DNA of 7,383 nt from Planctomycetaceae bacterium (GTDB lineage: Bacteria; Planctomycetota; Planctomycetia; Pirellulales; UBA1268), in contig DONH01000352.1 of assembly GCA_003509235.1 (NCBI GenBank), positions 8,014 through 15,396 of the forward strand, given 5' to 3'. The notes beneath the pieces were generated by a model, which saw nothing but the letters and a program-made list of their open reading frames with translations, searched no databases and had not been told where the DNA came from. Each line of letters begins with the position of its first letter. Positions within the stretch are counted from its first letter, which is position 1. A program made the translations under genes and the position numbers. Shown here in pieces: positions 1-6,026 of the stretch.

Positions 1-223
1 TAGCTGGTGACGTAAAGGTCACACCAGGATTCTTCTTATCCAGAAAGACCGGCTGTCCTTTTTGAACCCGGTCTCCTACTTTCACCATTAACGTTGGCTT
101 CAGACCCTCGAAATTGTCTGCAACAATTCCAACGCGCGCAACTTCTGGAGCAACTTCTATCTCTTCGGAGGGCGCTCCAGTTATTGGCAGTGACAAGCCC
201 TTCTTCAATATATGTTTCTGCAA
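1..223 (-). CDS. nqrA: Na+-translocating NADH:quinone reductase subunit A, N-terminal part (3' end outside window)
   Basis: NqrA is the non-membrane subunit of the six-subunit Nqr complex, which couples electron transfer from NADH to quinone with sodium export. The 74 visible residues give the family's N-terminal pattern: a KKGLSLPITGAP start (residues 7-18), then VGIVADNFEGLKPTLMVKVG (31-50), GDRVQKGQPVF (50-60) and DKKNPGVTFTSP (62-73), the biotinyl/lipoyl-like fold of NqrA. The frame has a stop codon at 230-232 and no ATG or GTG before the conserved region. The start must therefore be TTG at 223 (used here) or TTG at 208. No clear Shine-Dalgarno site precedes either. Genes nqrB-F would be expected to the left, outside the window. 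The family call is firm; the start codon is less certain. Confidence 0.9.
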   Translation of the reverse strand, partial: MQKHILKKGLSLPITGAPSEEIEVAPEVARVGIVADNFEGLKPTLMVKVGDRVQKGQPVFLDKKNPGVTFTSPA

Positions 224-241
224 CTTTTGTTACCCATGCCT

Positions 242-258
242 AGAGCGATAACTGCTCT
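242..258. repeat. Short inverted repeat upstream of nqrA
   Basis: AGAGC and GCTCT flank a 7-base loop, 19 to 35 bases upstream of the presumed nqrA TTG start. It would lie in the leader RNA if transcription starts further upstream. A 5-bp stem is weak and may be chance. Confidence 0.25.
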
Positions 259-342
259 TCAACCATTATTTGACAGTCTGAAATAATTTTAACGACTAAT
301 GACCGCCTAGTTACTATCGACGCTCTTCTCAATAAAACCACA

Positions 343-363
343 AACTTTTCCAACTCAAAAGTT
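343..363. repeat. Inverted repeat, 7-bp arms
   Basis: AACTTTT (343-349) and AAAAGTT (357-363) are perfect inverted arms around a 7-base loop. An alternative 5-bp stem, CAACT/AGTTG, overlaps it at 351-364. It sits about 120 bp upstream of nqrA and could be an operator or a weak hairpin. No function can be assigned. Confidence 0.3.
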
Positions 364-521
364 GCGGGATTTTGCCTGTTTTGTGCTTATATAGCAACAG
401 GATATTTACCCAGTTTCCTTCCAGTTCCCTGCCCAGTCAACCGCATGTCCAAATATCCCTTTAATGTTTTGAAAAGGCGAAAAACACTCCTCAATGGACC
501 GCTTTTACACTGCCTGACCTT

Positions 522-544
522 CGACTCTCGATAATCTCGAGTCG
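522..544. repeat. Inverted repeat CGACTC/GAGTCG with nested CTCGA/TCGAG
   Basis: CGACTC (522-527) and GAGTCG (539-544) are perfect arms around 11 bases. A nested alternative pairs CTCGA (526-530) with TCGAG (537-541) across a 6-base loop. No T-run follows on either strand, so a rho-independent terminator is unlikely. It is the most structured element in this intergenic region. Confidence 0.35.
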
Positions 545-931
545 GCTAGCTTATCTTTAGCAAACCCCGTGTTTCTTGTTCTATTCTCAATTTCGGTACG
601 TCTTCCAGCAGAAGTATCTGCCATTGTGGAACTACAGGAATATTGAACGTCAACGACTACCGAACTGACAAAGCAATGCGGTCCGCAATCAGGGGAGTTG
701 TATGCAGATTCCAAAGTTGCCAACGGTTTTGTTCCGGTCTTCCAAACTCATCAAATACAGGCCATCTAAACAATGGTATCTGTTCGATATGCTGCACTCA
801 TTTCGGCTAATTTAGAAGTGGCAATGAATACAAGGCAGTCGCCATACAATCAAAACGAGTCGAGTGTAAAATTTGGTACGATATTACTAGGGTTATTGGC
901 GTATGTCCGAACTTACTTAAAGATCTTTGCT

Positions 932-936
932 GGAGG
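932..936 (+). promoter_or_regulatory. Ribosome-binding site of the prepilin-peptidase-like gene
   Basis: GGAGG lies 6 bases before the GTG at 943 and decides that start. The GTG at 937 on the same strand runs into a stop after four codons, so it is not an alternative. Confidence 0.75.
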
Positions 937-942
937 TGCGGG

Positions 943-2037
943 GTGGATAACGAAAGCGACCACAAAGAAAAGAAGACGTGGTCGCTTCGAACACTCGGAT
1001 GGCTGATCATCGGGGCTATTCTTGCTGGCTATCTCATTGTAATTCCGTCTGTCAATGCATTTCTTGACCAGTTTCGGGAACAGCCGATGATTATTCCTGC
1101 AACTGACTTGGATCCGTATGAATTATTCCGAATCCGGACTGCGAAGTTTCTGGTATTTGCAGTATTTACATACTACGGGGCATGTGTTGCAAGCTTTATC
1201 AATGTTGTTGCGAAGAGCGTCCCATCCGGGGCATCGGTTACCACACGTGCATCAGTCTGTCCTGCATGTGGTGGGACAATTCGCCGAATTGATAACTTAC
1301 CACTTTTCAGCTACTTAAATCTCGGAGGACGCTGCCGGAATTGCCTATCCGCGATTCCTATCCGTTACTTTCTGACTGAACTTATTGGAGCGACCATATT
1401 CGGATCACTTTTTCTTTTTGAATTAGTGACAGGCGCAACCAATGTGCCCGAGTTCAAGCGATATTTCTATGCTGGAATTCTGTGGATCATCCTTTATACA
1501 AAATGGCCTGTCGTTGGAATCTATCTTTATCACACCGCATTATTTAGTCTCTTGCTGATGCTGTCACTGATGGACCTTGATCGACTCCGCTGTCCAAAGT
1601 GGCTTTCGGGAATCATACTCTGCGTCTTTGCAGGATTATCAGTCGGGATCCCAACTCTTCAGCCTGTCAAATTTTATCATCACCTACCTCCAGATCTTAT
1701 TCGCGCGATACCGCCATCAATGATTCCAATCGTTACCTGCGTGGCAGGAGGCCTGATCGGCTGGCTTCTCACAAGCACCATCCAGTATGTAAGCAATCGA
1801 AAGAAACCCATTACCGCATCTAAGAGTACATTTTCATTAGCCGGTACTCTGGTAGGTATTGCTTTAGGATGGCAGGCCACTGTGACGATTCTGCTATTCA
1901 CTGCAAGTGTTTTTACCATCATTTGTGTGACCAAAAAAATAACAAAAAGAGGGTTCGCGGTTTCTGAAACCATCATCTTTTCTGTGGTCGCTTTGCTTCA
2001 TCATCCTTTCTGGAAATGGTTCGATGGCTTCTGGTAA
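943..2037 (+). CDS. Prepilin peptidase (A24)-like polytopic membrane protein, probably lacking one catalytic aspartate
   Basis: This 364-residue protein starts at GTG with a good ribosome-binding site. An N-terminal membrane segment (about 18-40) is followed by the N-terminal domain of type IV prepilin peptidases (about 65-160). That domain includes ASFINVV (83-89), the tetracysteine zinc site C106-P-A-C109 and C131-R-N-C134, and RYFLTELIGA (141-150). Several hydrophobic segments follow. The first catalytic-aspartate region is recognisable as LSLMDLDRLRCPKW (D211, D213). The second, normally GxGD ahead of a GxxLGWQ-like stretch, is not. LVGIALGWQ is present at 303-311, but the aligned Asp position is F297 in SKSTFSLAG. 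Known A24 enzymes cleave and N-methylate type IV prepilins in the inner membrane using two aspartates, so this one may not be proteolytic. A role in pseudopilin handling is possible but unproven. No pilin gene is in view. Confidence 0.8.
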   Translation: MDNESDHKEKKTWSLRTLGWLIIGAILAGYLIVIPSVNAFLDQFREQPMIIPATDLDPYELFRIRTAKFLVFAVFTYYGACVASFINVVAKSVPSGASVTTRASVCPACGGTIRRIDNLPLFSYLNLGGRCRNCLSAIPIRYFLTELIGATIFGSLFLFELVTGATNVPEFKRYFYAGILWIILYTKWPVVGIYLYHTALFSLLLMLSLMDLDRLRCPKWLSGIILCVFAGLSVGIPTLQPVKFYHHLPPDLIRAIPPSMIPIVTCVAGGLIGWLLTSTIQYVSNRKKPITASKSTFSLAGTLVGIALGWQATVTILLFTASVFTIICVTKKITKRGFAVSETIIFSVVALLHHPFWKWFDGFW

Positions 2038-2039
2038 GA

Positions 2040-2082
2040 GAGAGCCCTAGGCGTTGGCTTTCCAAGCGTGAGTTCGCTTACG
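2040..2082. terminator. Two small hairpins between convergent genes, possible weak bidirectional terminator
   Basis: The first stem pairs GAGAGCC (2040-2046) with GGCTTTC (2056-2062), including one G-T wobble, starting 3 bases after the stop codon of the plus-strand gene. The second pairs CGTGAG (2067-2072) with CTTACG (2077-2082) around a TTCG loop and overlaps the sulfatase stop codon. Neither is followed by a strong T-run, so termination is only suggested by position. Confidence 0.35.
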
Positions 2083-3931
2083 AATTGTCAGGGTAGTCTG
2101 ACAGCATTCCTTTGGGATATTTGCCAACTTGACATGCCTGTTCATAGACCGGCCTTGGAATGCTCCCAGTCAATTTATACGCAGCGGCAACATGCAGTGC
2201 TTCCAGTACAACCATTTCATCACGCGTGGTACTCAAGACATCTACCAACCCCTTCAGCCCGGCCTGCCTTTCACCCACGGCAACTAATGCCTCAGCAGCA
2301 GCAAGCTGAACTGCCGGTTCTGGGTCACGAAGAAGTGATTGTAAAAGCTCACGTGTAGACGCTGCGTTGTTGCCACGAATGGTACAGCCAACTGCTCCCC
2401 AGTAACGCATGACAGGGTGCTTACTCTTCATCACTTTCTTAAGTTCTGGAAGTACCTGAAGATCACCATTACATGCTATGACTGCCAACTCAAGAACTTT
2501 TTCATACGGAAAGTTCTTATCATGGACGTAGTCGTACACCGTCCCTTTTTCAGAAATCTGGTTATACATCGCTTCGGGTACAAGACCTGTGTCACGAATA
2601 TTTTTCATGGTTTCAAACGTTGCGGCGCGCATTGTTTCAAGACGCGTCGCATGCGCGGGATCACCGGCAAGATTCGTAACCTCCCACGGATCGTTCTGTG
2701 TGTCATACAGTTCTTCAACCGGTTGAGGAACTTTCCAGAATGACGATTGAGCAGCATCGGTTTTTCCTGCCTGCTGTAGTGCGTAGAACGACCGCCACCC
2801 CGCTTGACTGTGAGGATAGCCTGCAAGAATGCCTCGATGCTGATGAGGGTTGAAGTTGCGTATATATCGGTACTGACCATCAGTTACTGCCCTGACAAAA
2901 CGAAGCATACGAGCATCGAATCGCTGGCCAAACAAAAAGACGTAGGGAGCCGCCTCCTGTTTCTGTTCACCGAGAAATGCACGCCCCTGCATGCCTTCTG
3001 GAATATCTACACCCGCAAGACTAAGTGTGGTTGGAGCCAGATCCACAAAACTGACAGGACGATCATTTGTCGATCCTGGAAGACCAGGTGCCATCTGTGC
3101 CAATTTTTCAGGATACTGAACGATCATAGGAACGTGTGTTCCTGTGTCGTAGATATATCGCTTTGCTCGAGGAAGAATCCCACCGTGATCGGAATAGTAA
3201 ATCACAATCGTATTTTCACGGAGACCTGCATCGTCCAATTCTGCAAGCCAGTCACCTATCTGTTTGTCCATTGCAGAAAGAATATCGAGATACGTTACCC
3301 AGTCATCTCGAATCTCCGGAGTGTCGGGAAGAAACGGTGGCAACGTAACTGAGGCTGGATCCTGACTTGGTGTTCCAGGAATCAGGCCATTTTTTCGAGC
3401 TGATTTTTTCTTGTTTTCAAAAAGACTGCTCTCATGGCTAATGCCCGTATTGAACACTGCAAAAAATGGTTTTCCTTCTGGACGATTTTTCCAATGGGCT
3501 TTGTTACTTGAATCGTCCCAATGACTTTTATCATCTGTTTTGAAGTTGTAGTCGGTCTTCGACTGATTCACGCAGTAGTAGCCGGAATCACGGAGATACG
3601 AGACAAACGGCTGAATATCTGATGGGATTGGATAGCGACTACGCATGTTCTGCGTGCCGATACTGCATGCATAGCGTCCGGTTATTAATGTACTTCGTGC
3701 GACTGCACAGACTGGAGCATTAGAATATGCAAATTCGTATCGCACACCCTCTGCTGCAAGCTGGTCAATATTCGGCGTGCGTACCTGTTCATTTCCATAA
3801 CAGCCAAGCCAATGATGGCTATTGTCTTCACTTACAACCCACAGAATATTGGGTCGATCGTCTGCGTGAGCACGTGCAGCAAACGAAATTACGACGATGC
3901 ACAGGAAGGCGAATGAGATATTCTTCATCAT
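2078..3931 (-). CDS. Exported sulfatase (formylglycine-type) with C-terminal HEAT-like repeats
   Basis: Sulfatases of this alkaline-phosphatase-like superfamily hydrolyse sulfate esters, typically on algal polysaccharides in marine planctomycetes. The 617-residue protein begins with a signal peptide (MMKN, hydrophobic core, AHA before DDRPN; cleavage near residue 23). PNILWVVSEDNS (27-38) carries the first metal ligands E35, D36 and N37. C75-A-V-A-R79 is the residue-modification site, to be converted to formylglycine. YYSDHGG carries D248 and H249, followed by DTGTHVPMIVQYP (H266). From about 473 to 588 the chain is helical and Ala/Leu-rich (HPVMRYWGAVG, DPEPAVQLAAAEAL), like HEAT repeats. 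A longer frame opens at TTG 3997, but the signal peptide fixes the start at the paired ATGs (3931/3928). There is no clear ribosome-binding site. The modification motif has Val in place of the usual Pro or Ala. The substrate cannot be named. Confidence 0.92.
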   Translation of the reverse strand: MMKNISFAFLCIVVISFAARAHADDRPNILWVVSEDNSHHWLGCYGNEQVRTPNIDQLAAEGVRYEFAYSNAPVCAVARSTLITGRYACSIGTQNMRSRYPIPSDIQPFVSYLRDSGYYCVNQSKTDYNFKTDDKSHWDDSSNKAHWKNRPEGKPFFAVFNTGISHESSLFENKKKSARKNGLIPGTPSQDPASVTLPPFLPDTPEIRDDWVTYLDILSAMDKQIGDWLAELDDAGLRENTIVIYYSDHGGILPRAKRYIYDTGTHVPMIVQYPEKLAQMAPGLPGSTNDRPVSFVDLAPTTLSLAGVDIPEGMQGRAFLGEQKQEAAPYVFLFGQRFDARMLRFVRAVTDGQYRYIRNFNPHQHRGILAGYPHSQAGWRSFYALQQAGKTDAAQSSFWKVPQPVEELYDTQNDPWEVTNLAGDPAHATRLETMRAATFETMKNIRDTGLVPEAMYNQISEKGTVYDYVHDKNFPYEKVLELAVIACNGDLQVLPELKKVMKSKHPVMRYWGAVGCTIRGNNAASTRELLQSLLRDPEPAVQLAAAEALVAVGERQAGLKGLVDVLSTTRDEMVVLEALHVAAAYKLTGSIPRPVYEQACQVGKYPKGMLSDYPDNS

Positions 3932-3933
3932 TT

Positions 3934-3958
3934 GTAAAAGCACCGTAAAAGGTAAAAG
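3934..3958. repeat. Three direct copies of GTAAAAG just upstream of the sulfatase start
   Basis: GTAAAAG occurs at 3934-3940, 3945-3951 and 3952-3958 on the plus strand. In the sulfatase mRNA sense it reads CTTTTAC three times. The nearest copy ends 2 bases before the ATG at 3931. It occupies the place where a ribosome-binding site would be. It could be a protein-binding site, a translational control element, or a chance A/T-rich repeat. Confidence 0.4.
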
Positions 3959-4099
3959 ATATATTCGATATGAGTGAGAAAAATGTCCCCAACTCAATTC
4001 CCACTACCATCTAATGTAACGGAAACAGATTCCTTTCATATGCAGCACCTCACATTCATGGATTTCACCAACTGATCGGCTACTTGAATGATTTCCAGT

Positions 4100-4110
4100 G
4101 CTAGACTAGC
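4100..4110. repeat. 11-bp odd palindrome GCTAGACTAGC
   Basis: GCTAG and CTAGC are perfect arms around a central A. Its centre lies 30 bp from the centre of a second odd palindrome at 4130-4140, about three helical turns. The pair could be an operator ahead of the sulfatase, or coincidence. Confidence 0.3.
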
Positions 4111-4129
4111 TCAACCAGAAGAGATAGTT

Positions 4130-4140
4130 CTCAGCCTGAG
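4130..4140. repeat. 11-bp odd palindrome CTCAGCCTGAG
   Basis: CTCAG and CTGAG are perfect arms around a central C, ending 16 bases past the cyclase-like stop codon. A one-base loop cannot form a stable RNA hairpin, so a protein-binding site fits better than a terminator. Confidence 0.3.
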
Positions 4141-4156
4141 GGTTTGGCGACCTGAC

Positions 4157-5059
4157 CTACGAGGCAATACAGGCATAGCGAATCGTATGCAGCGTTCCAG
4201 ATTCGGGTGGCTTTCCCAGACCTATGAGACCCGATCCCAAAAGAGCTACTTCATCACGATGAATAAATTCTGGTGACGCCTCTCCATCTTGTTGGATATA
4301 GCAGCCGTTGGTGCTCACGTCTTCAACGTAAATACTCTGCTTACGACTCTCAAAGTAGGCATGGATTCTCGATATCGATGAATGATGTAAGACAATCTCA
4401 CACGGTGCAAGCCGACCGACTGAGACGCGTTGATGCTGTCCAACCTGAATCGTTTCACCACCAGCCTCCAAACTAACACCTACGGCTGATATCGGCAGTT
4501 GTGGCTTCTGGTGATTCAGTGCGGTTGACTCTGCTTTATTCCAGAACACTTCAACAAGAGATGCAGGCTTACCCTGCCCTTTAAGTCCAATTGTATTCAG
4601 TGGCCGGACATCCCACTGCCCCGCATCCTCAAGGAAACCGAACGTTTCGTGGTCAAGCAAAATTTGATGTGCCTTCGTATTTTCAACAACACGTTTTGCT
4701 CTGTAGACGGACTGACCTTTTGGCCTTCCGTTCTCCATCATTGTTGGCCCAGTGTGTAAACCAATACGGACAGTTAATCGTGAATCGGAGGGAAGATGCT
4801 CATGCGTAAAGTCATTTGCGGCCCATTGCATCGAGATTGCCGATTTCAGAGCAGAAGATCCTTCGTGAAAGAGTGTCATCAGCTCATCTCCGATACGATC
4901 GATGACAGTGCCCTCGTGTGCACGCGTAATTTCAGCGAGTCGATCAAGTAAATCGGCAACCACACGAGATGCGTGTTGATCACCGAGCAATCGGTAGAGC
5001 TTCGAGCTTTCACTAATATCAACAAACAGAATAGTGAGTAATGGATCAGCAGTAGCCAT
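4157..5059 (-). CDS. Class III nucleotide-cyclase-like domain fused to C-terminal FHA domain
   Basis: The 300-residue protein has two cytoplasmic domains. Residues about 5-175 form a class III adenylate/guanylate cyclase homology domain: TILFVDISESS with metal ligand D14, RIGDELMTLF with metal ligand D58, RIGLHTGP (98-105), and R123 as the likely transition-state Arg. Residues about 200-298 form an FHA domain, which binds phosphothreonine: VGR (214-216), SRIH (S230-H233) and STNG (249-252). The order cyclase then FHA is known in other bacteria. Three nucleotide-contacting positions differ from the classical pattern. D54 replaces the base-reading Lys in VVKxIGD, Y119 replaces the Asn of VNxAAR, and the usual second base-reading Asp is not seen (RPKGQS, 112-117). 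The protein may be inactive or use another nucleotide. A GTG at 5068 is in frame, but I chose ATG 5059 because the conserved domain starts immediately after it. No strong ribosome-binding site is seen. Confidence 0.85.
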   Translation of the reverse strand: MATADPLLTILFVDISESSKLYRLLGDQHASRVVADLLDRLAEITRAHEGTVIDRIGDELMTLFHEGSSALKSAISMQWAANDFTHEHLPSDSRLTVRIGLHTGPTMMENGRPKGQSVYRAKRVVENTKAHQILLDHETFGFLEDAGQWDVRPLNTIGLKGQGKPASLVEVFWNKAESTALNHQKPQLPISAVGVSLEAGGETIQVGQHQRVSVGRLAPCEIVLHHSSISRIHAYFESRKQSIYVEDVSTNGCYIQQDGEASPEFIHRDEVALLGSGLIGLGKPPESGTLHTIRYACIAS

Positions 5060-5131
5060 AGCTTTCACTCAGAGAGAACGACGTGTTCAACCGAGATCAT
5101 GCCATTTCTGGAAGACGCTTTGCAAGATCGA
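5060..5131. other. Short gap between methyltransferase and cyclase-like genes, with GAAC/GTTC inverted repeat
   Basis: This 72-bp gap has an inverted repeat GAAC (5076-5079) and GTTC (5085-5088), 17 to 29 bases upstream of the cyclase-like ATG. No terminator is seen, so readthrough from the methyltransferase gene is plausible. Confidence 0.3.
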
Positions 5132-5956
5132 TCATGGGCTTTCATTCCTGCCTTTTATGCCCGTTGCCACAAAGACTGCCACAAAACCCCATGCGTCTTT
5201 CATATCAACACACTTGTATATTTCTTCGAGATCTTTCCCCGCTGCATTCGAGTGCTCTTCTGACACCTGTTCTTTTTTGAAACCTGTCGTAATATCAAGG
5301 AAATTACGCATTCCCAACTGTTGGGAATTAACCGTTGTGACGTGAACATCAACCTGTTCAAGGCCAGCCTCTTGCAACATTCCTCCAAGCTTTCGCCCGA
5401 CGTTTCGATCACCCCCACTACGCGACTGCCCTTCGGCAGCCCGTTTCGTAAAAGCACGGAAACCTGCAGGCTCAGGATGTAACGTAAGCCACGCATCATC
5501 GATGTCTACAACACAAAGCCTGCCACCAGGAGACAGCCTCGGTAAAATCTTTGACAGTGCCAGCTTCGGATCAGCCAGATGCTGAAATAAAAAACGAGTG
5601 TAGATAAAATCAAACACACCGAGCGATCCATCAAGTGAATAGACATCTCCCTGTTGAAATGTTGCGTTGCGTGTGCCACGACTCTCCAGATATGCATGAG
5701 CTTCGTGCAGCAGATCTTCACTCAGGTCTACGCCAATCACCTCTGACGGAGTAACCATCTCAGCTAAGAGTGCTGTCACAATACCCGGACCACATGCAAG
5801 ATCGAGAGCCCGCATGCCAGGCTTCAGCCCAACTTCCCGAAGAACACGTCCCTCCATCTCGCTAACAATCGCAGCCTGCTGCTTTAGCCGAGCAAGTTCA
5901 TCCTGATTTTCATCGAATGTACCGAATGCATATGAACCTGCAGCGTGATCGCCCAT
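5132..5956 (-). CDS. SAM-dependent class I methyltransferase, target unknown
   Basis: The 274-residue protein has a Rossmann-type methyltransferase fold: motif I ALDLACGPGIVTALL (50-64), acidic strand end VIGVDLS (73-79, D77 likely binding the SAM ribose), GDVYSL (103-108), FDFIYTRFLFQHLADP (115-130) and PRLSPGGRLCVVDIDD (139-154). It resembles the UbiE-like/Methyltransf_25 group of small-molecule methyltransferases, but nothing visible names the substrate. The C-terminal third (about 165-274) is a less conserved cap. The start at ATG 5956 is fixed by a good ribosome-binding site; an in-frame extension reaches 5980. It lies between the acyltransferase gene (70 bp upstream) and the cyclase-like gene (72 bp downstream) on the same strand. 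A shared operon is therefore likely, but no biochemical link is shown. Confidence 0.88.
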   Translation of the reverse strand: MGDHAAGSYAFGTFDENQDELARLKQQAAIVSEMEGRVLREVGLKPGMRALDLACGPGIVTALLAEMVTPSEVIGVDLSEDLLHEAHAYLESRGTRNATFQQGDVYSLDGSLGVFDFIYTRFLFQHLADPKLALSKILPRLSPGGRLCVVDIDDAWLTLHPEPAGFRAFTKRAAEGQSRSGGDRNVGRKLGGMLQEAGLEQVDVHVTTVNSQQLGMRNFLDITTGFKKEQVSEEHSNAAGKDLEEIYKCVDMKDAWGFVAVFVATGIKGRNESP

Positions 5957-5962
5957 TGAGAA

Positions 5963-5969
5963 CCCCTTC
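5963..5969 (-). promoter_or_regulatory. Ribosome-binding site of the methyltransferase gene
   Basis: On the minus strand GAAGGGG is followed by TTCTCA and then ATG at 5956, a 6-base spacing. This is the best such site among the minus-strand genes. It selects residue 9 of the longest open frame as the start. Confidence 0.7.
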
Positions 5970-6026
5970 ATTAAAATCATTTACAACTTTGATTCGCAAG
6001 CATTGCCACAACTCTCAAGAGCATGC

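Larger units (their letters stand above)
224..942. other. Intergenic region between divergent nqrA and the prepilin-peptidase-like gene
   Basis: About 720 bp with no convincing gene on either strand. Open frames here are short, start with rare codons or lack a ribosome-binding site, and resemble no family I know. It must hold the promoters of both flanking divergent genes, but I could not pick a good -35/-10 pair for either. It contains three short inverted repeats: 242-258, 343-363 and 522-544. GCTCTTC occurs twice, at 254-260 and 322-328. It could hide a small RNA or a decayed gene, but I cannot show either. Confidence 0.6.
3932..4156. other. Intergenic gap upstream of the sulfatase
   Basis: These 225 bp lie between the cyclase-like stop codon and the sulfatase start, the largest gap among the minus-strand genes. 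That suggests the sulfatase has its own promoter. A weak candidate on the minus strand is TTGAGT (3992-3997) upstream of AT-rich sequence around 3960-3972, but the spacing and -10 match are poor. It also holds the GTAAAAG repeats and two odd palindromes listed separately. Confidence 0.4.

Noticed and set aside
505..723. 72-codon open frame on the minus strand in the intergenic region
   Set aside because: It has a TTG start, no nearby ribosome-binding site and a low-complexity Ser/Thr/Arg-rich product unlike any family I know. It is probably chance.
824..1006. Small plus-strand frame with a hydrophobic stretch, overlapping the start of the prepilin-peptidase-like gene
   Set aside because: It overlaps the real gene by 64 bases in another frame, lacks a good ribosome-binding site and ends in an Arg/Lys-rich tail typical of out-of-frame reading. 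The GGAGG at 932-936 serves the GTG at 943.
2804..3352. 182-codon plus-strand frame inside the sulfatase gene
   Set aside because: It lies wholly antisense to a strongly supported sulfatase coding region, and its Cys/His/Ile-rich product shows no family motif.
3932..3997. Longer sulfatase start at TTG 3997
   Set aside because: It would put 22 extra residues ahead of a complete signal peptide that begins at the paired ATGs, so the shorter start is preferred.
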